64,000 nt of DNA from Plumapathes pennacea (GCA_964036295.1 OZ038469.1:10990067-11054066); one strand, 5' to 3'; shown: positions 33,741 through 46,551, counted from the stretch's first letter. Notes: generated by a model not told the origin, from the sequence alone. Numbers and translations are program-made.

Positions 33741-34673
33741 TTATGGCCAGCTAAAATTGCGCTGGACTGTTCGATACAGTTCCTCGTTGAAAGGACGGTA
33801 GTAGTTTTGTAACATCGTCACAACGTCTTTTCGCACTTTCGGGTGCTCGCGCCCTTTGCCTTTTCCCAAACATCCATTTTTGTTACCGTCTTTTTTAGCG
33901 CACGGGAAGCCTTTGGTATCGTTGATATAAAATGCTTCCTCGGTGATTAGGTGGTCTAAATTTAGGAACGCCTCAACTGCCTTCACCTCTGCAGCTGGAT
34001 TTCTGACTATTTCCTCTCCGCTTACGAAATGAATTTGATTTAGCGGGAAATATTTTATCCATTTTCTCAAGTGGCTTATGTAAAGCCCTTTCTGAACATA
34101 TTTGGAGTTCTTGTTTATGACCTTCTCCTCTTTGTCCGATGTGACGAGCTTCTCGAAAGGAGCCAGGGCCGGAATCTTCTCTTTAATCTGAGTGTAATCA
34201 GAAATTGCCCTCGTGGTTGGATCTCGGACTATAACAATGAGTTTGACATTTTTTGACATTTCATAAATCCGCGCTGGAGCTTGATCGGTGACGAAATACG
34301 CGGGCGTTTTCTCCATCGTTATGTCTCCAGGAAGCGAGCGGGGCATTTTTTGTCGATACCACCGTAGACCCTTCGCGTAATTCTCTTCACGATCGAAGAA
34401 ATGGCACTCGGGGCCGCTGGTCCTGATTTGCGGGTGTAGATTGAGGAACTCCAGCAGTGCTCGCGTTCCTGCTTTTCTTACACCTATTATTAACGCGTTC
34501 GGAAGACGCCGTGATTTTCGATCCACTGCCATGTTTGAGTTCCAGTTAAATTGTTTTTGCATGGAACCATACATGAAACAAAGTGCTGTCACAATGACCA
34601 CCGCTCCGAACAGTACGGACTTTCCAAGTGTCACTGTGCTCATTATGAATACACGGGTTGAACTTTGAACCAA
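33741..34673 (-). CDS. HS3ST: Heparan sulfate glucosamine 3-O-sulfotransferase-like
   Basis: The enzyme transfers sulfate from PAPS to the 3-OH of glucosamine in heparan sulfate, in the Golgi. This single-exon ORF encodes 310 residues; a second in-frame start at 34643 would give 300. It is a type II membrane protein with a signal-anchor at about residues 17-36. PAPS-binding loop GVRKAGTRALLEF is at 64-76, the conserved catalytic-type Glu is at 89 (PECHFFD), EKTPAYF is at 121-127, and the 3'-phosphate site VRDPTTRAISDY is at 149-160. Near the end, GFPCAKK and NGCLGKGKGREHP carry the conserved disulfide Cys pair. Length and motifs are closest to the short 3-OST-1/5 type. It lies between two inverted DHRS7-like genes and seems intact. 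Confidence 0.93.
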   Translation of the reverse strand: MVQSSTRVFIMSTVTLGKSVLFGAVVIVTALCFMYGSMQKQFNWNSNMAVDRKSRRLPNALIIGVRKAGTRALLEFLNLHPQIRTSGPECHFFDREENYAKGLRWYRQKMPRSLPGDITMEKTPAYFVTDQAPARIYEMSKNVKLIVIVRDPTTRAISDYTQIKEKIPALAPFEKLVTSDKEEKVINKNSKYVQKGLYISHLRKWIKYFPLNQIHFVSGEEIVRNPAAEVKAVEAFLNLDHLITEEAFYINDTKGFPCAKKDGNKNGCLGKGKGREHPKVRKDVVTMLQNYYRPFNEELYRTVQRNFSWP

Positions 34674-37600
34674 GACGTTGCTTCACTATTATTAGGAGGC
34701 AGTCAAAAGACAGTTGCATCCAGAACTCCGAGTTTTCTTTCCTGCAGTAGCAACGATAAGAAATGCAAAGCAATTGAGGTTAAGAAAGTGATATTCACAT
34801 TGCCGTTATAGCCGGTGTTGCAATCCTTCAACACTGAAAGCCCCAGCACTTCGGGATTGTTCTAAAAGACAATCCATACCAGAAGATGTGGATTGTTTTT
34901 AGACAGGGTAATGACATATGTAAAATTGTCTTAAACAGGGTCAGCGATTGAGAGCATCGGCGGAACCGGAACTCTGCCCAAACTTCTGTCGAGTAGTCCC
35001 CCTTCCCCGTTCGTTTCCGCTTCCCCCAACCGCCGAGCATAAGTTGCACTATTTTTTTCAAGGAATTCTAGTGAGAAGCACATGGAGGACACTTGAGTGC
35101 AAAACGTCGCAAGGGTTACGTTTTAATTTTCCTACTTGTTTCGTCTGACTACAGCAGAATTCTTCAGGGAACTGAAGATAAGCCTAAAGCCACATTATAC
35201 TACAATACATGGTAGAAATTTAAGTCCCAGGAAGGGTGTAATCGACTTCGGAAATACCAGGACATGAGTGATAGCATGTGAGTTGGGGGTGCGGAATAAC
35301 GTTATTTTTGTGTCCTTCGTTTTCTGCTCGCTAGAATTCCTTAAAAAGTGATGCATCGGTCACTCTGTTTCTTATTCTAAACTGTTTTGTGTGACGTAGT
35401 TGACTTCTTATAGTTTTGGCCTGAAGCCTACAATCGTCAATGTTTAAGCACGGTCAGGACGGGAGAGGACGACGGTAACGTCGTTGAAATAATAAAACTC
35501 ATTGCAGAAGACAAAAGGAGCACGTGAATATGTGAAACTCGCGTGCGACTTCAAATGCTTCATTTTTAGGTTGTTGTCACTAGGACGTTGACGTCATTTT
35601 GAGAAATTACGACAGTCGTTCTTCTTAGAAAGAGACGATGAAGGCAATAGAACTTCGGCAAAAACGGAACAAATTTGAGCAACCTAATAATAGGGAAAGT
35701 TACAAAGACATAAGGAATACGGATATACATTTTTCCTGGTTCCTCGCGTTGCCGTCGCCGTCCTAGTTTGCTTAAGCTCCTTAATAAGACATTGACTCCG
35801 TGCAAACTTTTCACAGAGGCGTTTATATAAAGAATAGTGTTTCGGGTACCCAGACCAATCCCTTTGCGAGACTTCGCGCAAAGCAAAATTTTCTAAGCTC
35901 TATCCCCTTGAGGGTTTACCGACAATATCTTCGTGTCTATTTATTTTTTTTTTGTTTTGATGTTTTTACTATCGGTGGATAAACATGGATTTATTTCTCA
36001 TGCGGTTTATCTAAACTACTGAAAGTCATCCTTCTGACTTGAAAGACCTAAGAGCCCGTGTTACTGAATTACGAGAAGGGTTTGAGTGCGTGTGTGTGTG
36101 TACTGTTAGAATTCCGTGTCATAGAGGATAGCCCCAATTAGCAGAAGGTTGACCCTTGCCTGATTGAATTACAATACCCAAAGAGAAGAACGTCTGCTCG
36201 CAGGGTAGAATTACGATTGTTTAGTATCACAAACCAAAAGTGATAGTGCATATGAATTGCCAACCTTATTCTTCAATCCCATTTTTGTTGATTCCATGTT
36301 GCCGTACCGTTGTTAAAACAAATTTGAAGATTTACGTCAAACGTGTTGTATATGTCATACATGCATTATGAAATGAATAAGTGACAGGCCGGATACGCTA
36401 CAAGCCTACGAGGTTCACGGCAAAGCATCTTACACTACGGTAAGCATAGGCGCATACCCGAGAAACAGGTCTATACTCAATGTGAATAACCTGTCGTAAA
36501 ACGAACAGCTAGAATATTCAAGAAAAATACGATGCCCGCGTTGGCCCCTTGCCTCGCCTTGCTGTATTTGTGTATTAAACAAGCTGAACCAGAACTCTGT
36601 AAAACTCTGATCTTGCGAGGTTGGTTGACATGGCTTTTTGCGGCAGGCAAAAATCGACTAGCTTTCGTTCCGTGCTAGATATCACTAGCCGTTCACTAAA
36701 TAATTCACCGCCGAATTAGCACTACTGTGAGCAACATATACTTACTCGTTAAAAGAGTGCCAGTGCCTGTGTGACAGCGGCCCAGCTTTTTTCAGTTGTG
36801 GCTAAACCTTTTAAAACGTTCCGTGCACTTGCGAGGTCGTCGAACAGCGTCAGTTGAGCGTCAACACAATGGCAGGCGTCGGTGTTACGTGTGCGGTGCG
36901 AGGAGGAAATGGCACTTGAAGCGGTGACAGAATTACGTACGGACCGCCCAACACCAATGTGAACGAGTGGTACTGATAACTAGACGAGTAAACTTTGTCA
37001 GTTAAGTGAGTGTTTTCAGCGCGACAAAGCAAGTAACTTCCACCAAAAGAAATTATGTTTGCGGCTAATTTTCAATGGCTAATTTTAACGAAGGACTTCC
37101 CCGTCTAATTACACACTAAAAGTCGGAGTTTAGCAATTGTTTTCAGCTCAAAAGGGCTATTCAGCTAAGCGGCTATTCAGTAGGTTTCTTTGATAGTCCA
37201 GGGGCCAATTCAATAAAGCATTTGCGGACAAGTTCCACTACCATGACCAAAGACTTGCAGCTGTGTATTTGAGTCCTGTATCCGAATTTATTGGTGTAAT
37301 GATAATGGTAAATCACACTTTTAAATATTTATTGAATTGGCACTAGCTTTTTTCAGGAGACTTTCAATAATAATATTGTCACTGCACATTCATGTCAGGA
37401 ACCTTGTCGTTACTAGGCAACAGGTTTTCTGGCTGATTTCCGTTTCTGCCTGAACTGGTGAAATTTAACGAAAATAATGTCACTTTGTCGCCTCCGAATA
37501 TTGTTTATATCGCTACTGAAACTGCAAAGAAACCGTCGTGTTGCTCTGGGTGCATATTTATTTATAACTATCGAGTCTAGATAGTTACACAATAGCAACG

Positions 37601-38380
37601 ATTAACGAGACCGATGATTAATTTTATTGGCATGAGATGTGAATGTTTTGTGTAGTGAGCGACAATAAAATTAGCTTTTGACTATTTTCAAATATATTCA
37701 TAGTAATTTTACAATACATAATAAAGCACTGGGAAGAGTAATCAAGTATTGTTATTAAAGTCAAATATCAAAGTACAGGAAGACATTGCCGCGACTTTGA
37801 AAATCAGTAACTTTACAAGGTTCGTTTGTTACTCCAAACATTCGTGTAACATTCATTAGCCTCTAGGATCAAATTCGGTTACCCGTGGCGTAACTCACTA
37901 AAGCCGCAATTTTTCACCTACGGCCGGATTGCAAAACTTTGGTCTTTATGGATCCTATTCCCACTCAAATAAACTGTGTATTTTAAATTTTTAGTCCGCA
38001 ATTTTGACTTGAAGTTATGAACTCGAGAAAATCACAAGTGAGCTTTGTATGGAGGCGGTGCGACAGCAAAGCTTTACGTCAGCGGTTTTACACAAAACTG
38101 TCGCGTGCTCTATGAAAGCCTGGGCTACAAGTTATCGGACAGCACGGATTAACTTTGTTATTTTGACCATTTCTGCGGAGGATTACACGCCTACGCGGTC
38201 GTGGCGCTATAAGCAGTGGCAGTGTGCTTTTAGCGGTTTCTTCCATGACGAAGGAAAATCAAACGATGAACGTGAGAAATCGAAGTTTATCGTGGAAACA
38301 TTTTCACATAACATATCTAATCACAGGGCTTTTGTATAGCTTATAGGGTTTGCAGCTGCTCGACAGCGGCCGCACACTTC
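34674..38380. other. 3.7-kb spacer, no supported gene
   Basis: Only short unsupported open frames are present. A 138-base inverted-repeat element lies at 37204-37341 (GCCAATTCAATAAA and its inverse at the ends). A short GT run occurs near 36088. Nothing else is supported. Confidence 0.6.
37204..37341. mobile_element. 138-bp MITE-like element
   Basis: Ends GCCAATTCAATAAA and TTTATTGAATTGGC are perfect inverse copies. The interior AAATCACACTTTT near the right end is AT-rich. No ORF and no clear target duplication. Confidence 0.6.
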
Positions 38381-39076
38381 TTCGTGACGTCTATTCAGGA
38401 AGTTTTCTCTGTAAAAAAAGAAGGGATAAATTACACTTCAACCAGAATTGGACTGCCATACATTTGTGTACCTTCCTTTCCATGTTACCATCAAGTTTCT
38501 AATTTATATTTAGAGGCTTTTTTTGTTAGTTCAAGCAATTAGAAGCAATAATACTGTGCGCGCGAAGCATCATGGGTAGTATAGCTTATTGATAATAATT
38601 CTACAGGTGTGAGGTCAGTGTTTCTAAATGATCAGAAACTCTAGTGAAATATCCAATTGTCACGCTATTACTTGGAAGATAGTGCCGAAAAGAGGAAAGA
38701 TTACTAATATTTGTTTTGCAGGAATACACGAAAACAAAATTATGCCTAAATAGTTTTTCGGTCTAAGATTCAATAAAAACAAGTTTTACTCAAGTAACAG
38801 CTCTGTAGGACTCATAAGGTCGAGACAGATTCTTAAAATGCACGTTGCATCCGGGACTATGCAATATCTAACGGTCTCAGCCGCATGTATTACGAACTTT
38901 GGTATACTCTTCATGGGCGCTAATGGTTTCTTTCTTAATCCTTTGATTTTCACTTTTATCAGTGAGAATTTAGAGTTTAAGCATTGTGTTTCTAGTGAGA
39001 AACTGAAAGGAAAGGTGATCATTCTTCCGAATAACTGGGTTGACTGGTAAGCACTACAGTGCTCTGACCAACTCAC

Positions 39077-42000
39077 TTGTTTCGCCTTTCTCTTGACCAA
39101 GTGGTACATCAGATTCCTTTAGAGCGAAGAGGCTGATAAAACATACATTATATTTATTAGCGTCCAACGAATAAGATACGAAGCTGCTGGGGAATTGGCG
39201 AATATTCCCGAATAAGCTAGTTAATCATAAGACAGAGACATAGGTGACATGTACAGGTGGAGAGAGAAATTGAATTGTTATCTTTGGAATATATACAGAG
39301 ACACATGGAGAGACAGAGGCTGTTCAGTGTATTTCGTTGTGCACAACAAAAATGGGGTTTGCACGCAAGGTGACAGTTTACCTCTAGTTTAGACCGAGTT
39401 ACACAGTAATGACGAAGAACGCTGACCACTTGCAACGGAAGTGACGTCATGAACGTGCCAAGTACACCCGCTGCAGAGACACTAGGCAGTATAAGATTGC
39501 CTTATACTGAGCCCGCAAACCGAAAAAATGTCACATGACCAAGCTTACTCATTCCATTTGATAAAGGTAGCAAATTCTGAAATAACAGGAGCTTATTGAT
39601 GCAGTATTTGACTTGCCTAAGGAATGCTTTCTGGTGTTGAAAATATAACAGAAATAAGGCAAATCAGACGTGTGACGTCTTGCAGTTTAAAGTTTAAGGT
39701 TTGCGGGCTGCGGATTACGGCAATCTTAAACTCTAATATGGAAACAAGTTCTTGACGTCATTTGCCCTGGTCATCGTCTCACTAGCAGTACACCATCCCG
39801 TGTGCAAGCCCCATTTTTGGTCTGCACAACAAACTACACTTCAATGTACACTGAATGAGTTACAATCTCTGGACTTGGATCCACGGTTTTGTGCAATAAT
39901 CGGTGGCTCAAAATGAAAAACGTACGTCCATGCTGTATACTCACTTCTGGACAAGAGAGGGCAGGTACCGGGCAATAAAAAACATCGTCAACAAGGGCTG
40001 GATACAAATCCACGTGTCAAACACACGATTAGCAGTGGCGACTGCGATCAGCCGAGCACAGCGGTCTACGGCCATTGGCTTACACTGCATAAGCTCTTCC
40101 ATTGTTGGTCCTTCATATTTCTGAAAAGAAGAGTAATACATTGCATTTTAAGTTATCTGAGCAAGGAAAATAATACTCTTAAGACAAAGACGTTTTTCTG
40201 CCAGCTCGAAACATCCACAACTCGCCGACCAGCAAAATTCGACATCCGATGTCCAATGAAAAAAATAACATCCTTTTTCGTCTCTCGTTATTCGGAAGTG
40301 GATTGTTTTCCTTCAAAATGCAAACTTCCGTTGCACGTCGGGATATGATAGTGCTTCAGATCAAGAAAGATGAAGCAACACAATCCTGTTCTTCCTCACT
40401 AGAAAACTACATGGTCATGACTTTACTAAAACGATAAGAAAAATGTTCTATTCAAGGTTAGCGTCCCTTTAACCTGGGCTACGACATTTTGGGTACATGC
40501 TCGATTCGTGACTGATGAGGCACAGGAAGTATTTTGAGCCTGTCTGCGTAAATCGGTTGCAGGATTTGCATTGGAAATGCGACGGCACAGTTAGTCAGGA
40601 CTTCCAGGGTTAGAGCGCTTTTCCGATGACTGTCGAAAACCAAAACCGAAACAGACACAGAGTCAATCATTGAGGCGAGGAAAAACACGTCCGACCAATT
40701 AGAAATACGAGCAAAACCAAAACAAAGTAAGTGGATTATGTGCTCGGAAAATCGACCAAATTAGTGTTCACGCACTGCACACCGTTCTTGGAGAAATTCG
40801 CCCAATTGTGGTCTACTCAGTGTGTCAAGTCAGAGCTGAAATGAAACAACAAAATAATCCGAAAATGGATTTTTAAATGTATTGCGCAAAATTGTGTGTC
40901 ACGGCGAGAATGTCTGACATACTGAGTCCGCACGAACACAGGCCATATAACAACAACAACAGCAACACAAAACCCGCAAAATATTAGTTTTCGGAGTACT
41001 CCGGATGAATAATCCAACTAAAGTGGGAAGTACGCCTGCGTAATTCACGCGAGGGAGCGTTTGGTTCGAAAACCAAGCAATACTACAAAAACTGACACAC
41101 TCTTTGTAACCTATTGTCCGATGGATTGTAAGGTAGAATATTTTTTTCGAACCTAAGAAAGTGTGATATAAGCTTCAGTTTCTATATCCACACACCTGTC
41201 CAATCTCCTCTGTTAGACCCTTCTCGAGTACTTGGGTTAGCGTCGGTCCCACAGACATCAAGGTGAAATCGATATTCAGACAGTGCACCTCGTTTCTAAG
41301 AGACTCGAAGAAGCGCTGGACAAAAACATAACAATACTTGTTAGAAGTAAAAAGAGTGATTATATAACGAATGAAAAAAAAAAAACGTTTTCTTAAGCAT
41401 ATGATTTGGGGGATGTAACACGGAATGCATCTTATATAAAGAAGTGAGTTGGGGAAGGCATACATTACGCTCGAGTATAAATGTATGGGTATAAGCGTGA
41501 TCATTTTGAACGTACGTGAATAGCACTCTTTGTGGCTCCGTAGAACGCTCCTTTCGGAAATCCTTATGGATATGAACAACAGAAAAATATAAAGCAATGG
41601 AAGACATTTAACGCTTTGTACAATTATATACAATAGGGCAAACAACCAACCACAAACCAACACACAAACAAACCATCCAACCTTACGAAGAGCTAAGTAA
41701 CAAAATAACAAATTGTTATTTTGATTGTGCCAATTTTCGGAATGCCCTAAAGATTAGAATATTTCTACTAGATGACGTTTGTAAGAGAGAAGAGAGTTAT
41801 CAACCGATTTCAGATCATAAAAAATAGAGAAATAAAGACGTCTAATTACATGACTACAAAATCCCATCATCTTATCTCACTACTTTTTGGATTCTATCCT
41901 ATACTATTTAAAGTGTCAACAAATGTCGATTTATACAAAATGTCGATTTATAAAAATGTCGATTTATCAAAATTCTCAAAATCATTATAAGGCCTGTTTC

Positions 42001-43417
42001 AAACGTCGACCTTCACATGTGTCGAATACAATGCTAATGAGCAAAAGCTATTGTTTCAGCTAATTTACATTCTATTCGATGCATGTGAAGTTCGACGTTT
42101 AAAACAGGCCTTAGTGTCTACCTGTCAGCCCGGAGACGCTTCCAACAAACACAAAGTGGCCAGTCCTCCTGTTCATCATGTGTGGCAAGACAGCATTGGT
42201 CAAAGAGATCACACCAAATGCATTCACCTCAAACATTTTCTGTACAACTTCAAGGCTTGTTCTGAATATGAATCCTGCCTGAGACACACCAGCATTATGT
42301 ACTACGATGTCGATCTAAACAAACAAACAATCAAACAATGCCAATCAAGGTTACTCGACGTTCAGCCAAATGTACCCGGTAAGCCTGTTAGGATTGCCAG
42401 ATAACATTAACGGCCCAAGAAGTCAATTATTCACGGACCCTAGCGTGCTTGAAATTATCGATCCGTTATATTCAAGGACAACGACAATCGAAATTATTGA
42501 CATTTTTCCACCAGATTTGTACGATAATAGTATGTAGCCTCCCGGCTTTGGAATTTCGCCCTGACTCTCACAACCTTTAATATACCTTTCCAAACTTCTC
42601 CAAGACCTCTTCCGTGAGTTTCGTGTGGCTGCTGAAGCCAGTAATATCCATGGGAAGAACCAAAATATCCTCATCTGTACTTTCTTTGGCGATCTCTAAA
42701 GGCAATAGACCCAATTCGCGTTACCCGACTAAGTGGGTCGGTATCCCAAAAATTCCAGACCTGTATCCTAAAATGTTCTCCCTGTTTCAGTCGTATCCCA
42801 ATATTTGGCCCAATACCCTATTCCAGATTAATGGGAATTTCTGAACAAATAAACATCGCTCTCTCTTTATAAAGAGAAACTGACCGTGATCAACTGCCGT
42901 GACGAATTTGCAAGGTTCTGTTATATTACAAAGGCTTGGGCCGTCTGTGGTTTAATATTATGCAGTTAATATGGCCGACGAATTGTCAATTAGCAGAAAC
43001 TGATCGAGAGCGTGTATTTCATTCAATTCTGTGCTGGTACCTCTAGCGTAGAGTCACCTAGTTTCTCTATATTAAAAAGCCTCGTCTACGTTGTTTACTG
43101 AATGAGCTTTGAGTTCACTGTTTACCTCGGCATTTTCGCTTCACTCTGTCCAGCTCTTCATGTCTTCTTGCCGACAACACGAGTTTACATCCACACTTGG
43201 CCAACTCGTACGCCAAAGACTCTCCGATCCCACTTGACGCTCCAGTGATCCAAACCACTTTCCCTCGGAGCTTCGTCTCTGGTTTGGCTCCGTATTTCTC
43301 GTAGAAGCCGAGAGTCAGATCGCAGTCCGAACGAATGAGCATTGCAGTGACGACGACAAAAGTCACCATTGCCAGAATAGGGACATAGCTTAGCACTCCA
43401 AGCAAGAAAGACAGCAT
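39077..43417 (-). CDS. DHRS7: DHRS7-like short-chain dehydrogenase/reductase, copy 2 (3' end uncertain)
   Basis: Minus-strand exons: 43417-43126, 42695-42586, 42314-42122, 41562-41516, 41315-41196, 40120-39945, with a tentative seventh at 39116-39077. Exons 3 to 6 have exactly the lengths of copy 1 (193, 47, 120, 176). The N-terminal membrane segment is at about residues 11-28, TGASSGIG at 58-65, the VHNAG structural motif in exon 3, VGSVSG carries the catalytic Ser, and YGATK gives Y206 and K210. All catalytic residues are intact. Sequence identity to copy 1 is moderate, so the duplication is old. The C-terminal exons could not be fixed; a short RKLPE-stop exon near 38407-38390 is one possibility. 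The gene faces copy 1 across the sulfotransferase. Confidence 0.85.
41998..42115. mobile_element. ~115-bp MITE in DHRS7-like copy 2 intron 3
   Basis: Left end AAGGCCTGTTTCAAACGTCG and right end CGACGTTTAAAACAGGCCTT are inverse copies, with CTTCACATG and TCGAATA also paired. The ends resemble Harbinger-type termini, but the target duplication cannot be separated from the repeat. Partial similarity is seen near 51787-51830. Confidence 0.65.
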
Positions 43418-43983
43418 TTTGAATTATCCCTGCTTGGTCTTCTAAGCCGCTCGTTATTACAGTATATAAAAGCTGTCCTCTTTATTTGCGTTAGCATGCA
43501 CTCAGTTAATATTAATATTCGCTTTGAATAAATTGTTTCATGTCACGCATGTGCTGCCGGCCGAAGCACAACACGCGGTTACAAAGCATAATGGTGGAAA
43601 CGCGTGGGGGTATAAAAATATGTGACAGTCCACCCGTGCGCACCATAACTAAGCGGGGGCGATCTCCCACGCTATGTGGTCAGTGCATTGAAGATTTATA
43701 GTTTTTAAACGTAAATCACTTTAGCTCTGATCAAATAATAATATTTTCCAATATTTAAAAAAATCCCAGCTGCCAGACGTTACGTCACGGTGTTTGGTCA
43801 CCTGTGGGTCACGCAGCACCGATATACATAGTAACGAGACCTTTTTTGTCTGTATGAGAGAACTTCGATATGTTACGTTAGAACGGTTTATGTATTTTTT
43901 GGCAAATTAAAGGCAACATATACCGTCATTTGCTTTAAAACAAAATCGGCACTCTACGTCATTTTTGATTCTCAATTGTTGGG
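43418..43983. other. Upstream flank of DHRS7-like copy 2
   Basis: Probable promoter region of the minus-strand gene. TATATAAA near 43462 is a TATA-like site about 45 bases upstream of the start codon, on the minus strand reading TTTATATA. No other feature is supported. Confidence 0.35.
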
Positions 43984-43986
43984 CTG

Positions 43987-44406
43987 GGCCCGGTTGTCCA
44001 AAGAGTGTATAGGGCTATTCGCCGGATAAATCGCTATCCAGTGGATAGTATTTAACAATTATTCGCCGAAGTGGAGGTGAATAGCGGTGGATATTTGCCG
44101 AGCCGTTTCGGCGAGGTAAATATCCACCACTATTCACCGTCACTGAGTTTAATAGCCAACTCCCAAATAGCTATTCTATTTCCGACAAAAGCGGGCAAAA
44201 ATTGGGTTCGCGCGCCATTTTGTTTTACCGGAAACCGCCGGGAGGTGAATAGTACTTGATATTCCGAGATTGAGGAGCCAGTCAGAGCGCGCGAAAAGCA
44301 CTATTCACTTGTGTGGGATATACTAATAACCATTAACCTTAATTCAGTCGGCTGAATAAGGATTTATCCTGTGAATAGCGCTATCCACTCTTTGAAAAAC
44401 GGGGCC
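43987..44406. mobile_element. MITE with CTG duplication, carrying a nested second repeat
   Basis: Outer ends GGCCCGGTTGTCCAAAGAGT and CACTCTTTGAAAAACGGGGCC are flanked by CTG (43984-43986 and 44407-44409). An uninterrupted relative is at 55047-55285. Compared with it, about 280 bases (roughly 44050-44330) are extra and match the repeat at 33530-33731. The insert holds its own hairpin, GGTGAATAGCGGTGGATATTT with its inverse. Confidence 0.8.
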
Positions 44407-44409
44407 CTG

Positions 44410-45148
44410 ATCTTTTCTGGACATTTTAATAAACCAGTTCTAATCTCTTTTTGAGACTCAATTTCATGTGGTGCTGCACCGTCGATGCGACGCCATAAGT
44501 GTACCTTTCACTCCAGAGCTCAGATTACAAATTCTCTTAACTATTCAAGAAGAAAATGTATGAGTGATATAGTGAGAATTGATAGACCAATCAGCTTTCG
44601 TCTGAATGAACTATCAAGTGTCACATTCTCCATACTATATCATATATCTCTGGTTGGAGACTGAAGGAGAGAATTGAAGTTGATCACTCTCAGGAATGGA
44701 AGGGATAAGAAGAAACTAATAAAACTCAACAAAAGGCATAGCGAAGACCAGATATTTGAGAGCTGGGCCGTGGAAGTCAACTGTTAGGAACAGGCCTGAC
44801 GCTGGGTGATTAAGGGCCAGCACGCTGGCTCGGGATTATACGGAATATCTAACCCAGAAAATTTAAGGGTAAGGCTTCAAAAGCAACCGAGGAAAACTGC
44901 AAGCCCTAAAGTGAAACCCTGCTAGTTAATTTCGGTTAGAGAGCAGACGTAGCTTCCTCGTGTTTTAGGGGGCCATCCATCAATTAAGGTCCTGGCACCA
45001 GGATTCTAACATCCAGATTTCATCACTTAACATTTATACTGTAGATCAAGTGGCTTTTGTGGCCGAAGTTCGAAACAGTTCCAGCACTAGAACCTTTCTG
45101 GTATGTAAAACATCTTCTGTACTCAGCTGCCGCAAAATATATAGAGAC
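44410..45148. other. Spacer, nothing supported
   Basis: No gene, RNA or clear transposon can be supported. TATA-rich and direct-repeat-poor sequence fills the interval before the large palindrome. Confidence 0.5.
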
Positions 45149-45900
45149 ATTACACGGCGGCGCGAAGATATGAATTTTATTTTGGAGTGGTAGAAACAAT
45201 ATTTTACGAACGAGCGCTTCGCGAGTGAGTAAAATATTGTTTTTAACACGAGAAAATAAATCCATATCTTCAAGCCGCCGTGTAATTTTCTTTTTATTAT
45301 ATTAGACACAAGTGTTTTACGAGAAATTGCACAAACAACCGTGCAAAAGCGGGGAATGATGCCAACGATGTCCTCACTAGTGAGGATATGGAAAATACGC
45401 CACTCGGGTCCCGGATGTAGTTTTGTATGGATTTTACGCACGGTATATTTTCCAGTAAAACACTCGTGTCTATATAATAAATATATTTATTCTTGATGTA
45501 GTTTCGTATGGATTTTACGCATGGTATATTTTCCAGTAAAACACTCGTGTTTATATAATAAATATATTTATTATATAGACACGAGTGTTTTACTGGAAAA
45601 TATACCGTGCGTAAAATCCATACAAAACTACATCCGGGACCCGAGTGGCGTATTTTCCATATCCTCACTAGTGAGGACATCGTTGGCATCATTTCCAGCT
45701 TTTGCACGGTTGTTTGTGCAATTTCTCATAAAACACTCGTGTCTAATATGATAAAAAGAAAATTACACGGTGGCTTGAAGATATGGATTTTATTTTCTCG
45801 TGTTAAAAACAATATTTTACTCACTCGCGAAGCGCTCGTTCGTAAAATATTGTTTTTACCACTCGAAAATAAAATTCATATCTTCGCGCCCCCGTGTAAT
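45149..45900. mobile_element. 752-bp giant foldback palindrome
   Basis: The whole segment is an imperfect inverted repeat, from ATTACACGGCGGCGCGAAG at 45149 to CGCGCCCCCGTGTAAT at 45900. The arms are about 330-415 bases and meet at TATAATAAATATATTTATTATA near 45556. The left arm is longer because it contains a second copy of the segment with TTTTACGCA and GGTATATTTTCCAGTAAAAC (about 45420-45560). Each arm also contains the smaller palindromes CTCACTAGTGAG and GAGCGCTTCGCGAG. The apparent ORFs here are mirror images of one another. It is a foldback-type element without visible transposase. Confidence 0.85.
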
Positions 45901-46551
45901 ATCCACTATATATCTGCGATGTGTGCGATGATGCAGTATGTATCCCGTCACTTCATACAAGACGGCCGTATATCTAGAAACGATGCAGTGAACTAAAGCC
46001 TTGCTTTTACGAGCGATGCAAGCTCAAGCACAGAGTCCTTGTTTTCGCCGACTACACTCGGACCATATACACATTGCCAGTTTGCTGGTTTTTGAATTGG
46101 TTGTCATTCAATCCTTATTTGTGAAACACTGAAGCGGTTGCAACGGCTCTTGCACATATACTGAAAAGTGCAAATATCTTGTTTATATCTTTATGATAAT
46201 CCTAGCTCAGTGATATTGCTGCCCGGTAACTGTTTCCATACGTCATATCGGAATGCGGAAGACTTTTGACAGGAAGACGATTACTCGACCGAGGTTGATT
46301 TTCAGTACATATCGTCAGCCCCCTTCCAGACCCTTTTGTCAGCCACCGTGTAGCCCCCTTCCTTTATTTTAATAAATCTTAAATTGAAAAAGTTTTGCTC
46401 AAAAAATTCACCTGATGAGCCAACGGGACGTAAGTTAGCGATGACAATGCATTTTGATCCAGATCAGTTCCCAGCATTCATCTTGCTCTCAACAGAATGC
46501 CATTAATTTATAATAATTTTCAATTGCGTTTCAGAAAACGACGACAACATA
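45901..46551. other. TRAF upstream region
   Basis: A good acceptor (TTGCGTTTCAG, exon start 46533) occurs 19 bases before the TRAF start codon, so an unplaced non-coding first exon probably lies upstream in or beyond this interval. No other feature is supported. Confidence 0.45.

Noticed and set aside
38049..38339. 96-aa plus-strand ORF
   Set aside because: No recognisable domain, no splice partners and ordinary composition.
38786..39109. 107-aa minus-strand ORF near the 3' end of DHRS7-like copy 2
   Set aside because: It has no SDR similarity beyond a possible 13-codon exon at its start; the rest looks like chance open sequence.
45046..45996. Four similar ORFs on both strands around 45-46 kb
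   Set aside because: They are the two arms of one palindrome read in opposite directions, without a domain or start context.
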